Assembly: GCA_036971475.1 (NCBI GenBank)
Contig: JBAIZL010000005.1
Location: 61,750,155-61,814,154, forward strand
From: Prosapia bicincta
Lineage: Eukaryota > Arthropoda > Insecta > Hemiptera > Cercopidae
Direction of reading: 5' to 3'
Length of the DNA: 64,000 bases
The notes beneath the pieces were generated by a model. The model made no database searches and was not told the origin of the DNA. It saw only the letters and a program-made list of their open reading frames with translations. Below are positions 37,410-47,636 of this stretch, one piece after another. Position numbers and translations under genes: made by a program. Numbering within the stretch: the first letter of the stretch is position 1; the number at the start of each line of letters is the position of its first letter.

Positions 37410-37814
37410 ATATTGTAATATGGGTTAGGAATTGGAGTAATATAATAATTCATTGATACTTGAAAAAAGAAATCCACTCGTGAGAAGAGATTACTTCAAG
37501 TCTCACTTCATCCCAACAAAATGTGTCCCCAAACAATAGTTTAATTCCTTAAAAATAATAATATCCCTCTGCAAAAAATCATCCCCTCTTATTAATTTCG
37601 CCTTTTTAACACTAAACAACACCGAGAATGAAATTAGCGTCAAATAACGTCGGCGTTACTTTACGATCTGCACGCAACACGGCCTTTCTGGGCTGGCTTT
37701 ATCTGATGTAAAACCAACAAAGAGCGCCCCTGTGCGTGACTAAGGAACTACTCCTTACATGCCTCATCATTGCCACTAATCATACAACCAGTGATTTAGC
37801 GAGGGATTTGTATA

Positions 37815-37943
37815 ATGACTGCCGTAGAACAGGCGAATATGGCGTACCTTCAAGTACTGCGGAAACAACTTGCCGAGCAACGCGCCTCCACTTTCATACA
37901 AGTGCATCACAATATTACAGCACAAATGTTGGTACTAATTTAA
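37815..37943 (+). CDS. Candidate 42-codon small ORF or exon fragment
   Basis: ATG at 37,815 opens a frame ending at TAA 37,943. The product is plausible as the start of a soluble or helical protein: MTAVEQANMAYLQVLRKQ is followed by a Glu/Arg/Ala-rich stretch, a pattern compatible with an amphipathic helix over residues 4-26. The surrounding 37,620-38,300 is less AT-rich than its neighbours. There is no good splice donor, no homologue I recognise, and a competing open frame at 37,736-37,948. Confidence 0.2.
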   Translation: MTAVEQANMAYLQVLRKQLAEQRASTFIQVHHNITAQMLVLI

Positions 37944-37949
37944 AGTAAA

Positions 37950-38516
37950 TATCTATGACACTTTACATTTGGAAACAAAGATTGTCTATACATTAGGTTG
38001 TAACGCTTTCTTCATATTACCACCGAGGACTGTAACGTTATTTCTCCTTACCACCAAACCAGTAAATTTTTCCTACAGCAAACGGTTCTAATTGTCGCAA
38101 CGAGAGACCAGCATTCCGCAACGGCCGAGATGAACAAGTTCCGGAAAGCGTGCACGGTCCGGTTCCTTATCTAAAATTTTACAATTAGCAAGCTAAGAAA
38201 GGAGTCTTATAGAGATAGTCGTCGAGAGGGAACCTTGATGATAGTGGGAGGACATTCCTGTGCATGGCATCTTCCCGAGGGAGCCGTTAACCAAGATACT
38301 TTGTAGTCTTAATGACGACTCACAAAAGGTAATCGATTAATTTAATATTTCTTTTATATTTATTAGTATAAAATACATTTGGACACACTGTCCACGAACA
38401 GTGGAAGATTATTTGTGTTAATTAGTTGTTCTAAATGGTTTTTCAAAATTAATATCCAATATTTCTGGTTTTTTACTTAATCCTCCGACGGCAGTGCGGT
38501 TTCAAAGTTTAATGTG
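37950..38516. other. Unique DNA of mixed composition; nothing recognised
   Basis: 38,090-38,300 is clearly less AT-rich than the flanks and could derive from an exon or a mobile element, but I could not read a convincing frame or terminal repeats. Confidence 0.4.
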
Positions 38517-39869
38517 TTTAAAGATTTACTCTTCAAGCCCTCAGAAGTAAATTCAAGCCCTCAGAAGTAAATTCAAGCCCTCAGAAGAAAATTCAAGCCC
38601 TCAGAAGAAAAAGGTGGAGTATAAACGATAGCATACTCGCAAGAGACAAAGAAAGGAATAGAAGCATTGGTTTCAACAGGATTAATGGACAAGAATAAAG
38701 AAGATGAAATAACAGTTTAAAGATTTACTCTTCAAGCCCTCAGAAGTAAATTCAAGCTCTCAGAAGTAAATTCAAGCCCTCAGAAGTAAATTCAAGCCCT
38801 CAGAAGAAAAAGGTGGAGTATAAACGATAGCATACTCGCAAGAGACAAAGAAAGGAATAGAAGCATTGGTTTCAACAAGATTAATGGACAAGAATAAAGA
38901 AGATGAAATAACAGTTTAAAGATTTACTCTTCAAGCCCTCAGAAGTAATTTCAAGCTCTCAGAAGTAAATTCAAACCCTCAGAAGTAAATTCAAGCCCTC
39001 AGAAGTAAATTCAAGCCCTCAGAAGAAAAAGGTGGAGTATAAACGATAGCATACTCGCAAGAGACAAAGAAAGGAATAGAAGCATTGGTTTCAACAGGAT
39101 TAATGGACAAGAATAAAGAAGAAGATGAAATAACAGTTTAAGGATTTACTCTTCAAGCCCTCAGAAGTAAATTCAAGCCCTCAGAAGTAAATTCAAGCCC
39201 TCAGAAGAAAAAGGTGGAGTATAAACGATAGCATACTCGCGAGAGACAAAGAAAGGAATAGAAGCATTGGTTTCAACAGGATTAATGGACAAGAATAAAG
39301 AAGATGAAATAACAGTTTAAAGATTTACTCTTCAACCCCTCAGAAGTAAATTCAAGCCCTCAGAAGTAAATTCAAGCCCTCGGAAGAAAAAGGTGGAGTA
39401 TAAACGATAGCATACTCGCAAGAGACAAAGAAAGGAATAGAAGCATTGGTTTCAACAGGATTAATGGACAAGAATAAAGAAGAAGATGAAATAACAGTTT
39501 AAGGATTTACTCTTCAAGCCCTCAGAAGTAATTTCAAGCTCTCAGAAGTAAATTCAAACCCTCAGAAGTAAATTCAAGCCCTCAGAAGTAAATTCAAGCC
39601 CTCAGAAGAAAAAGGTGGAGTATAAACGATAGCATACTCGCAAGAGACAAAGAAAGGAATAGAAGCATTGGTTTCAACAGGGTTAATGGACAAGAATAAA
39701 GAAGATGAAATAACAGTTTAAAGATTTACTCTTCAAGCCCTCAGAAGTAAATTCAAGCCCTCAGAAGAAAAAGGTGGAGTATAAACGATAGCATACTCCC
39801 AAGAGACAAAGAAAGGAATAGAAGCATTGGTTTCAACAGGATTAATGGACAAGAATAAAGAAGATGAAA
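38517..39869. repeat. Nested minisatellite: 7 large units with a variable internal 20-bp repeat
   Basis: Large units start with GATTTACTCTTCAA near 38,522, 38,721, 38,920, 39,142, 39,321, 39,502 and 39,722. Each has a run of a 20-bp subrepeat (TTCAAGCCCTCAGAAGTAAA) followed by a constant segment from AAAAGGTGGAGTATAAACG to GAAGATGAAATAACAG. The subrepeat count per unit is 4, 4, 5, 3, 3, 5 and 2, which explains spacings of about 179 to 222 bp. Some units also differ by one GAA triplet. Confidence 0.95.
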
Positions 39870-39987
39870 GAACTGTTCTAAGAAGGGAAGTAGGAGCAAA
39901 AGGTTTTCCAATAATGTTCCTTAAAGAAAGAACAAAAACTGTGAAAGTTTCCCCAATATTTTGCTTGTCAAACCTTGTTAGTGCCAA
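39733..39987 (-). other. Open frame through the last minisatellite unit and its flank; uncertain
   Basis: An 84-codon frame begins with ATG in unique DNA (near 39,987) and runs into the last unit of the nested minisatellite. Residues such as NASIPFFVSWEYAIVYTPPF come from the constant segment and recur, with changes, in the other units. The plus strand is also open here for 60 codons (39,827-40,009). The unit may have been copied from a formerly coding segment whose original flank is the unique part. No family is recognised and chance is quite possible. Confidence 0.15.
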
Positions 39988-40589
39988 TACATTATCAAAT
40001 GCCGATTAGCTAGCATGGAACAGAACAGGAACTATTTTACAAACAACATGATAAAATAAGCTTGTTCAAACAGTATATACCGTAAATTTCTGATTCGACT
40101 AATTAATAAATTAGGCATTTTGAAATCCAATAGATATTTAGAAACACTTCCAGTTATAATAATAAAAATAAATACTACATTTAATATATTTTAACGTTTT
40201 TTGTTTATTTCCTAAACTTCACCCGGTTCCTTGGAACAGGTTAAAGCATAGACAGATTTAAAAACTGCCTTTATAACGCATCTTTCTCTTTATGTCTGTG
40301 CAAGATTTGTTAAATCAATCTGGATCAAGTAAAGTCACACAAGACCCCGGAAATGAACTTCCTATGATCATTGAGGGAATCAAACTTTGATAGAGTAACA
40401 ATTGAACCCAAGAAGTAGGTAATGGATATAAAATACAAAATTGACCGAAATTAAAATCAAATATTTAATGTAATGTCCAAATAATATAATCCTATAATGG
40501 TATAATTCCCAAGGATTCCGTATTAGAAAAACCAGTGACATTTTAAGAAACAGAATTGTGAAAGCCCTGTCAAAAAAACAAGGAGACAT
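39988..40589. other. Intergenic-like DNA; nothing recognised
   Basis: AT-rich unique sequence between two minisatellites; only short frames without motifs. Confidence 0.5.
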
Positions 40590-41750
40590 GAAAGGATATC
40601 ATGCACAGATAGGAAAGCACGGTGAGTGCTCTCATGCAACGATATGGAGACATGAAAAGTGGTCTCATGGACAAATGGGAAGGATTGCAGAGTGGTTGAA
40701 TGCACAGATAGGAAAGCATGGAGAGTGGTTGCATACACAGATTCCTATCTGGAAGGCATTAAGGGTGGTCGCATACACAGATAAGAAGGCATGGAGAGAG
40801 GTTGCATGCACAGATAGGAAAGAATGAAGAGTGGTTGCATGCACAGATTCCTATCTGGAAGGCATTAAGGGTGGTCGCATACACAGATAAGAAGGCATGG
40901 AGAGAGGTTGCATGCACAGATAGGAAAGAATGAAGAGTGGTTGCATGCACAGATTCCTATCTGGAAGGCATTAAGGGTGGTCGCATACACAGATAAGAAG
41001 GCATGGAGAGAGGTTGCATGCACAGATAGGAAAGAATGAAGAGTGGTTGCATGCACAGATTCCTATCTGGAAGGCATTAAGGGTGGTCGCATACACAGAT
41101 AAGAAGGCATGGAGAGGGGTTGCATGCACAGATAGGAAAGAATGAAGAGTGGTTGCATGCACAGATTCCTATCTGGAAGGCATTAAGGGTGGTCGCATAC
41201 ACAGATAAGAAGGCATGGAGAGAGGTTGCATGCACAGATAGGAAAGAATGAAGAGTGGTTGCATGCACAGATTCCTATCTGGAAGGCATTAAGGGTGGTC
41301 GCATACACAGATAAGAAGGCATGGAGAGAGGTTGCATGCACAGATAGGAAAGAATGAAGAGTGGTTGCATGCACAGATTCCTATCTGGAAGGCATTAAGG
41401 GTGGTCGCATACACAGATAAGAAGGCATGGTGAGTGGTCGCATGCACAGATAGGAAGGCTTGGTGGGTGGTCGCATAGACAGATATGAAGGCATGGTGAG
41501 TGGTCGCATGCACAGATAGGAAGGCATGGAGAAAGGTTACATGCCAGATAGGAAGGCTTGGTGGGTGGTCGCATAGACAGATAGGAAGGCATGGTGAGTG
41601 GTCGCATGCACAGATAGGAAGGCATGGAGAAAGGTTACATGCACAGATAGGAAGGCTTGGTGGGTGGTCGCATAGACAGATAGGAAGGCATGGTGAGTGG
41701 TCGCATGCACAGATAGGAAGGCATGGAGAATGGCACATGCACAGAAAGGC
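40590..41750. repeat. Minisatellite of 33-39-bp units organised as 106-bp trimers
   Basis: The basic unit is GCATGCACAGATAGGAAGGC followed by ATGGAGAGTGGTC (about 33 bp). From 40,741 to 41,377 it is locked into a 106-bp three-unit pattern marked by ATTCCTATCTGG every 106 bp (40,741, 40,847, 40,953, 41,059, 41,165, 41,271, 41,377). Before and after, simpler 33-34-bp units vary freely. Because 33 bp is 11 codons, both strands stay open over long stretches (for example a 165-codon minus frame at 41,289-41,786 rich in Cys, Pro and His); I treat these as periodicity artefacts. Confidence 0.95.
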
Positions 41751-42389
41751 GATAAATGTTATGTACAAATTTTGACGGTACCTCATTAGCCAATTTTAAA
41801 ATCGGCTCGCCTTTTTGTAAAGTTTCCAATATAAATTTGAAACTCAAAATTCTGAGTTCTCGATTTGGAAATTTTAAGAGGTCAAATTTTAAATTTAAAT
41901 TGTATGCACGTTGAAACTTTACTTCAAATTCACTAATAGATATTTTAAAAATGCAAGATTTTATTATTGCTAATAGTTTTATAATGGTTATTTCAGCCAA
42001 AATTTTTAAATTTAATCAAAATTTGAATTTAACCATTGAATGTAACAAGTTAACGATTTTTAAATGTCTTTTTTATCCCAAAAAGCTGCGTTTTCTTCCA
42101 TTTTCATTAGAGTCTAGCTTGACATTTGGGACGTGTTAATGAGCTAAGCAGCAGTGGGCAGGTTCCATAAAATGTGGTTAAAAAGTCTAAGTAATGGATT
42201 AATTTTTTTAATATGTTTTTTTTTATAATATTTGTGTTTGTAAATACCATTTAAATTAAAAAACATATCGAAACACAAAATGATAACATATTAAATGAAC
42301 ACACACTTTTTAAGGATATAGGAAACCTGCTCTGAAAATCCCTTGTCCAACATCGTTCCCCAAGGGGCAACCTAGACTTTAATGAAGAG
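41751..42389. other. AT-rich unique DNA; nothing recognised
   Basis: Contains dense AAATTT-type low-complexity sequence (41,820-42,030) and a CCCCAAGGGG palindrome near 42,358. No gene recognised. Confidence 0.5.
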
Positions 42390-42876
42390 CGTTTAGTACG
42401 ATAGAAAATGTTACTTTTCCAAAGTTGACATTTTTTAAAGATAAAAGTGTGAAATTCACCAATCGTAATAGACAATTGAAAATCTAATGACAAGATGTCT
42501 ACCTTTCTCAAGGGGAAGCGTGACGTGTGAAATTCCCCATTGCCATGTACAGCTCTATACATGTTATACATCTACAGGAAAATCCAATGAAAAGATGTCT
42601 TCCTTTCTCAAGGGGAAGAGTGGCGTGTGAAATTCCACATAAACATGTACAGCTCTATACATGCTATACATCTGCAGGAAAATCTAATGAAAAGTTGTTT
42701 TCCTTTCTCAAGGGGAAGAGTGACGTGTGAAATTCCACATAACCATGTACAGCTCTATACATGCTATACATCTACAGATAAATCTAATGACAAGATGTCT
42801 ACCTTTCTCAAAAGGAAGCGTGACATGTGAAATTCCCCATTGCCATGTACAGCTCTATACATGCTATACATCTACG
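42390..42876. repeat. 100-bp tandem repeat, four good copies plus a diverged upstream copy
   Basis: AATCTAATGA/AATCCAATGA recurs at 42,481, 42,581, 42,681 and 42,781, exactly 100 bp apart. The unit holds AAGATGTCTACCTTTCTCAA, GTGTGAAATTCC and ATGTACAGCTCTATACATG. A degenerate copy (GTGTGAAATTCACCAATCG, near 42,447) precedes them. Short plus-strand frames (42,527-42,730 and 42,627-42,830) and a minus frame are by-products. Confidence 0.92.
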
Positions 42877-43133
42877 CATTACCATACGAGTGCATCACCG
42901 TAAGGGCCGTAGACAGTATATACATATTAATAGCCCGCTAAGGAATAGGTTTAATCCAGGAAAACCAACCCATCCTAGTTTAACTTTTTTAGGCGATCAT
43001 TTTTTTAACTTCCAGAACAGTCGTAGTTGCATATTAAAACGTTTAAAGTAAAATATATCATGTTTATTCCCCACTAAGAAGTGATAAATCTACGACATTT
43101 AATTTTAAGGGAAATTTTTAACTGGTGTACAAT

Positions 43134-43135
<2 letters not shown>

Positions 43136-43194
<59 letters not shown>

Positions 43195-43515
43195 TGTGTA
43201 TGTGTGTGTTTGTGTGTGTGTATGTTGTGTGTTTGTGTGTGTGTGTGTGTATGTGTTTATGTCTGTATGTGTTGCGTTTGTGTCTGTATATGTTTGTGTT
43301 GTTTGTGTTTGTATGTTTTGAGAGTGCGTGTGTATATGTGTGCGCGAGCGCGCGCGTGTATGTGTGTCTGTGTGTGTCTGTGTATGTGTTTATGTCTGTA
43401 TGTGTTGTGTTTGCGTCTGTATATATTTGTGTTGTTTGTGTTTGTGTGTTGTGAGAGTGCGTGTGTGTGTGTGTGTGTGCGCGAGCGCGCGCGTGTGTGT
43501 GTGTCTGTGTGTGCA
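43136..43515. repeat. Compound (GT)n microsatellite with alternating GC blocks
   Basis: A long pure (GT)n run (43,136-43,190) is followed by GT-rich variants. A composite unit of about 133 bp is present twice, with AGAGTGCGTG at 43,321 and 43,454, each followed by GCGCGAGCGCGCGCG. All open frames here are dinucleotide artefacts. Confidence 0.95.
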
Positions 43516-44523
43516 AAATATTACTTTTTGAATAAAATTAAATAATTCCTAAAACAACAAGTGGTGTTGTAAAAATCTAACGGATCTCGTTTTTCAACTT
43601 AAAAAGCTCAACCTATTTGCTTAAGTTGTTATTTCTAAATTTACAATTGAATTTTCCCCGAAACAACTTCATTGTCAACATTCAACCTTCATTAATAACA
43701 CTTTATTGCAACGTTTTGAATGGCACAACAATGTGTAGCATTTAGTTATTAAACATCTGATGGCAAGTCGCCTGTCGTGCCTTGCCATCAGAATCAATCA
43801 ATTCGGAGTGCTGTTTGCCTATAATGTGGCACGAATCAATCTGTCGTTAAAACATTCATTTCCCGTTAGATATTCACTTCGGCGCAAATTAATAAATTCC
43901 CTGCCCTACATTTTTTCATGACATGGGGAGAGAGTTTGGGAATTTATAGAAAATATATCTGATTTGTGACATTGCATTATATTTTTATTTTGAAGTAGGA
44001 GTCAATCCTTGGGAAATCTCCATAACCAGGATTGTTGAAATTTTTAGTTTTACAAAAACGTATTTACAGTTGGCACATCTGTTTCGTTGTTCAGTACAGC
44101 GTAACATAAATACAGCTTTGTGGAACCAAGTGAATAACATGTTTTGCTTAATTTTTGTAAGTTTGTGTAAATAGTTATATGACTTGAACTGTTAGTAATG
44201 AAATGATTTGTTTAGACAAAACGTTAGGTTAATAAAACCCTAATTTACAAATAAATTGTTCAAAATGATACATTTAACCTGATTTAAAATCTTTTTGAAA
44301 CAAATACTAACTCACGGACACGGCTTTTGCCTCTACGAAGCATACATTTGCTTGACGGAAACCAGGGGATTCTTGCATCTACCTTAAGCTTCTTCCTCGG
44401 CACAAGGAGATAGACGAGGTTATTTATGACAACAGGAAAAGGTACGTCTACTTCTATGGCGCATATCTACAAATGCTAGTTGTATTTCTTCTCAATAATT
44501 TAGTTACCGATGAATAAATGTTA
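43516..44523. other. Unique AT-rich DNA with a short hairpin; no gene recognised
   Basis: Apart from the hairpin at 43,756-43,792 I see no gene, element end or RNA gene. Confidence 0.5.
43756..43792. repeat. Perfect 12-bp hairpin with 13-nt loop
   Basis: TCTGATGGCAAG (43,756-43,767) is exactly complementary to CTTGCCATCAGA (43,781-43,792) around TCGCCTGTCGTGC. The stem is too short for a typical animal microRNA precursor. No T-run follows, and no function is inferred. Confidence 0.8.
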
Positions 44524-44844
44524 CCGTGCGGACCACGTAACTGTGCACTTGGCCTTGATAGATCGCATTAGGCAAAACGAGAGATAGAGGGTCAGTATAA
44601 CTACTTTCCTACATATATGATAAGGACTATCAAAACACTGACTTGCATGAAAAGGTCTATATTAGATAAATTCGATTTTAAATTAGCTTCAAAATAGCTA
44701 TGAAATAACAAACCAACTAGAAATATGTGTAGACGTATCGGATGCAGAGGCTATTAATGTATAATAACACTCTGAATATGCAACATGAACTAAGAAGTGG
44801 TAGTACACGAGAACGACAAGTACACAGTTACGTGGTCCGTACTA
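44524..44844. mobile_element. MITE-like element with ~26-bp terminal inverted repeats
   Basis: GTGCGGACCACGTAACTGTG continuing to CACTTG (44,526-44,551) is complementary to 44,817-44,842 at 24 of 26 positions. TA dinucleotides flank at plausible positions (44,522-44,523 and after 44,844), which would fit a Tc1/mariner-type target, but terminal bases are not conserved enough to be sure. The interior of about 265 bp is non-coding. Confidence 0.55.
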
Positions 44845-45328
44845 TACTTCAATCTATCTAATTCAACATACTGTATTTACAAATTGGCTTAGGCCACCAA
44901 CACGTGCAGAGGCGATTAGTTTCTCCACAAACAAATAGTTTCTAAATTCATTAGTTTTTTGGATCCATTAGTTTTTCAGAGTCGATTACTTGATTCCTGC
45001 AATAGTTGACGCTAAGATTCATTTAGAAGACAACTCTAAACAAATAACCGGATCTTAAAATTTAAAGAGTACATACTGTTCATTATATTTTAGGATATTT
45101 GTTCTTTTTTGTATTGTTTTCAAAATAATGAACAGATGACAAATATCCTAAAAAGGTAATATTAATGGAAACAATGCATTATAGATGATTAATCATTGTA
45201 TTTAGTAACTATGATGTTTAGAAACTATGCCTTGAGTACGTAGTTCGTAATATGTCTCTGTTTTGAAAATGACAGCGGTTAAACTGTTCTTGTATGAAAC
45301 AACGATTTCTAATTTTATTAAAACTATC
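44845..45328. other. Unique AT-rich DNA; nothing recognised
   Basis: Contains an imperfect inverted pair around GATATTTGTTC/GACAAATATCC (about 45,090-45,150) but no gene or element ends I can define. Confidence 0.4.
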
Positions 45329-45665
45329 CAGCCTCCCACTTTTCGACTGTCCATAGAGCGTCAGAGAGTGACGTCATTTAGATAATGTCTGAATTGCACG
45401 AACAGTGGGGGTCGTAAACGGCAGCACTCTATTACTTAGCCAACTCTGGTCTATTGGATGTGTTATAATTATGGTGTTTTTATCTTTGTAAAATAACAAA
45501 AATAAAAAATTTGATTTACAGAAAACGTATATTTACTTACAATAAAGTTTGGAATGACTAGTCAAAATTCAGTAAATTTTATATTTTTTTTAAATATTCA
45601 GAGCAACAATAGTGTATTTATTTATTCCAATATAAAAGATAGTTTCACAACTGAGTGGGGGGCTG
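45329..45665. mobile_element. Possible hAT-type MITE with short inverted ends
   Basis: The left end CAGCCTCCCAC matches the complement of the right end, CAGCCCCCCAC, at 10 of 11 positions. CAG-initial short inverted repeats and a length of 337 bp fit hAT MITEs. The expected 8-bp target duplication (AAACTATC against AAGGACGG) does not match well, so the call is tentative. Confidence 0.35.
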
Positions 45666-45913
45666 AAGGACGGCAATAATACCTTGCCTTCATTATTTAA
45701 ACCATTATAATTGTATGTAAAAAAGTAATTTTTGTGTATATTTGCTTATCATTACAAATTTAGAAGCTATTTTTGTTTAAGAATACTTATGGTTTTTTCA
45801 GATCTTTAAGAGGGGAATTCGGAAGAAAGAAACTTGGTTTGAACTTATTGCTAAAAAATCACATACTAAATTTTGTTTTAATTTTAGATAAATTACGAAG
45901 CTATAATAGGTTA

Positions 45914-45968
45914 CTATATATGTATGTATATATATATAAATATATATGTGTGTGTGTGTCTTTATATT

Positions 45969-46005
<37 letters not shown>

Positions 46006-46006
46006 C
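45914..46006. repeat. (TA)n-(TG)n compound microsatellite
   Basis: ATATATGTATGTATATATATA passes into TG-rich runs interrupted by TCTTTATATTTG. Associated short open frames are artefacts. Confidence 0.93.
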
Positions 46007-46265
46007 CAGTTATTATAAACTAGTCCAGTTTGACTATAAAACGTATCCAACCATATAGTTATTTCAATGTGGTTTACCATTAAAATATGTTTAAAAAAAA
46101 ACAAATTGAAGGTTCTGTGTTTTATTGCAAAATAAATGTACACTGTTACTTCCACTGTATAGCAGAAAGCTCTAAAAGCTGATTAGAGGTGGACCTGAAA
46201 CCTATAGTAGTATGTACTGAAGTTTAAGAGTTTACGTCCACAAGTTGCAAATTAGATATAAATTT

Positions 46266-46273
46266 GAGAGAGA

Positions 46274-46306
<33 letters not shown>
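46266..46306. repeat. (GA)n microsatellite
   Basis: About 20 GA repeats with one ACA interruption. Confidence 0.95.
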
Positions 46307-46525
46307 GTTGCCCCCAAGATAATACTTCTCTTGGAAAGAAATATGCAGGGAAAATTCCACGTTTCTTCCGTGTTATTATATATGGTAAGTGAAGATAATC
46401 TTTATATATTTGCTTACCTTCTAAAATTAAGTTACATTCCCAACAATACTTCTTCTAGAAAGAGGTATGAATTGAAAATGTCAAGATGCCTCTATTGTAT
46501 TACCTGCGGAAGGCCGTATATATCG

Positions 46526-46529
46526 TGTA

Positions 46530-46588
<59 letters not shown>
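46526..46588. repeat. (TA)n microsatellite
   Basis: Long AT run introduced by GTGTATATATG; about 30 repeats. Confidence 0.95.
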
Positions 46589-46590
<2 letters not shown>

Positions 46591-46764
46591 CTTACCACGT
46601 AAGGAAAGATTTATATGCTTGAAATAAAACTCACCTGAAACAAAAAGAACAAAAAACGATTAAAACTCATCTACATTGTAAATAATTTTTTTTTTTAATT
46701 TTGTTATTTTATAGATCATAATTTTATAGATCATATGTCTTTTATATTTCAAAAAATTAAATAC

Positions 46765-47036
<272 letters not shown>

Positions 47037-47636
47037 GAGCCAAAAATAACCAAACTGTAGGCATTCTTTAGAAATTCAAATATTATGTGACCATAGCCAA
47101 TGTAAAACCAACATTTATATTTTCTACTGTTGCTAATGAACAAACCTATTTGAAAATTAAAAGAAATTTATAGAATACAAAAAACTAATCTAAAAGAAAA
47201 TATAATAAAATATTTGTGTCTTTTATTTTTCAAGCACAGAGGAGAATTCAACAAATTTCAAGAAACATGCACATCAATTTCATTATTCTCCCCATACAAA
47301 ATAAAACTGTTTTCCATCCGTGTCCACTATTTTGACCACGCTAATGTAAACAAATATTACTTAAATAGCGTTTTCCAAAAAGTGTTCAAGTTTAAAACGT
47401 TTATAAAAAAAAATAAAATAAATATGATTATGCCGTTGCAGCAATAATAAGCAAAAGTTCTAAAACACTTGATACATGGTATAGTGTGACTACACCGAAC
47501 CAAATTAAACCTTGTTGGGGGCGAACGCGAGAGAAATTACTAAAGCCAGTCGAGGTTAAATACCTGAAAGCAATAATAAAAACATGCTGACTGACCTTTG
47601 TCTATAAACAGATCAGGTCATGGCTAGATTGTGTGA
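47037..47636. other. AT-rich unique DNA before the second satellite; nothing recognised
   Basis: A Lys/Phe-rich 77-codon frame at 47,214-47,447 (plus) reflects A/T-rich composition and has no motif. Confidence 0.5.

Noticed and set aside
41289..41786. 165-codon Cys/Pro/His-rich minus-strand frame, resembling a metal-binding repeat protein
   Set aside because: The 33-bp unit is a multiple of three, so any stop-free unit gives a long frame; the opposite strand is open too and the frame breaks in the 106-bp trimer zone.
43081..43545. Cys/Val-rich and His/Thr-rich frames of 100-150 codons over the GT tract
   Set aside because: Dinucleotide repetition keeps several frames open on both strands at once; there is no protein signal.
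43756..43792. Hairpin as a microRNA precursor
   Set aside because: A 12-bp stem is too short and the flanks do not extend the pairing.
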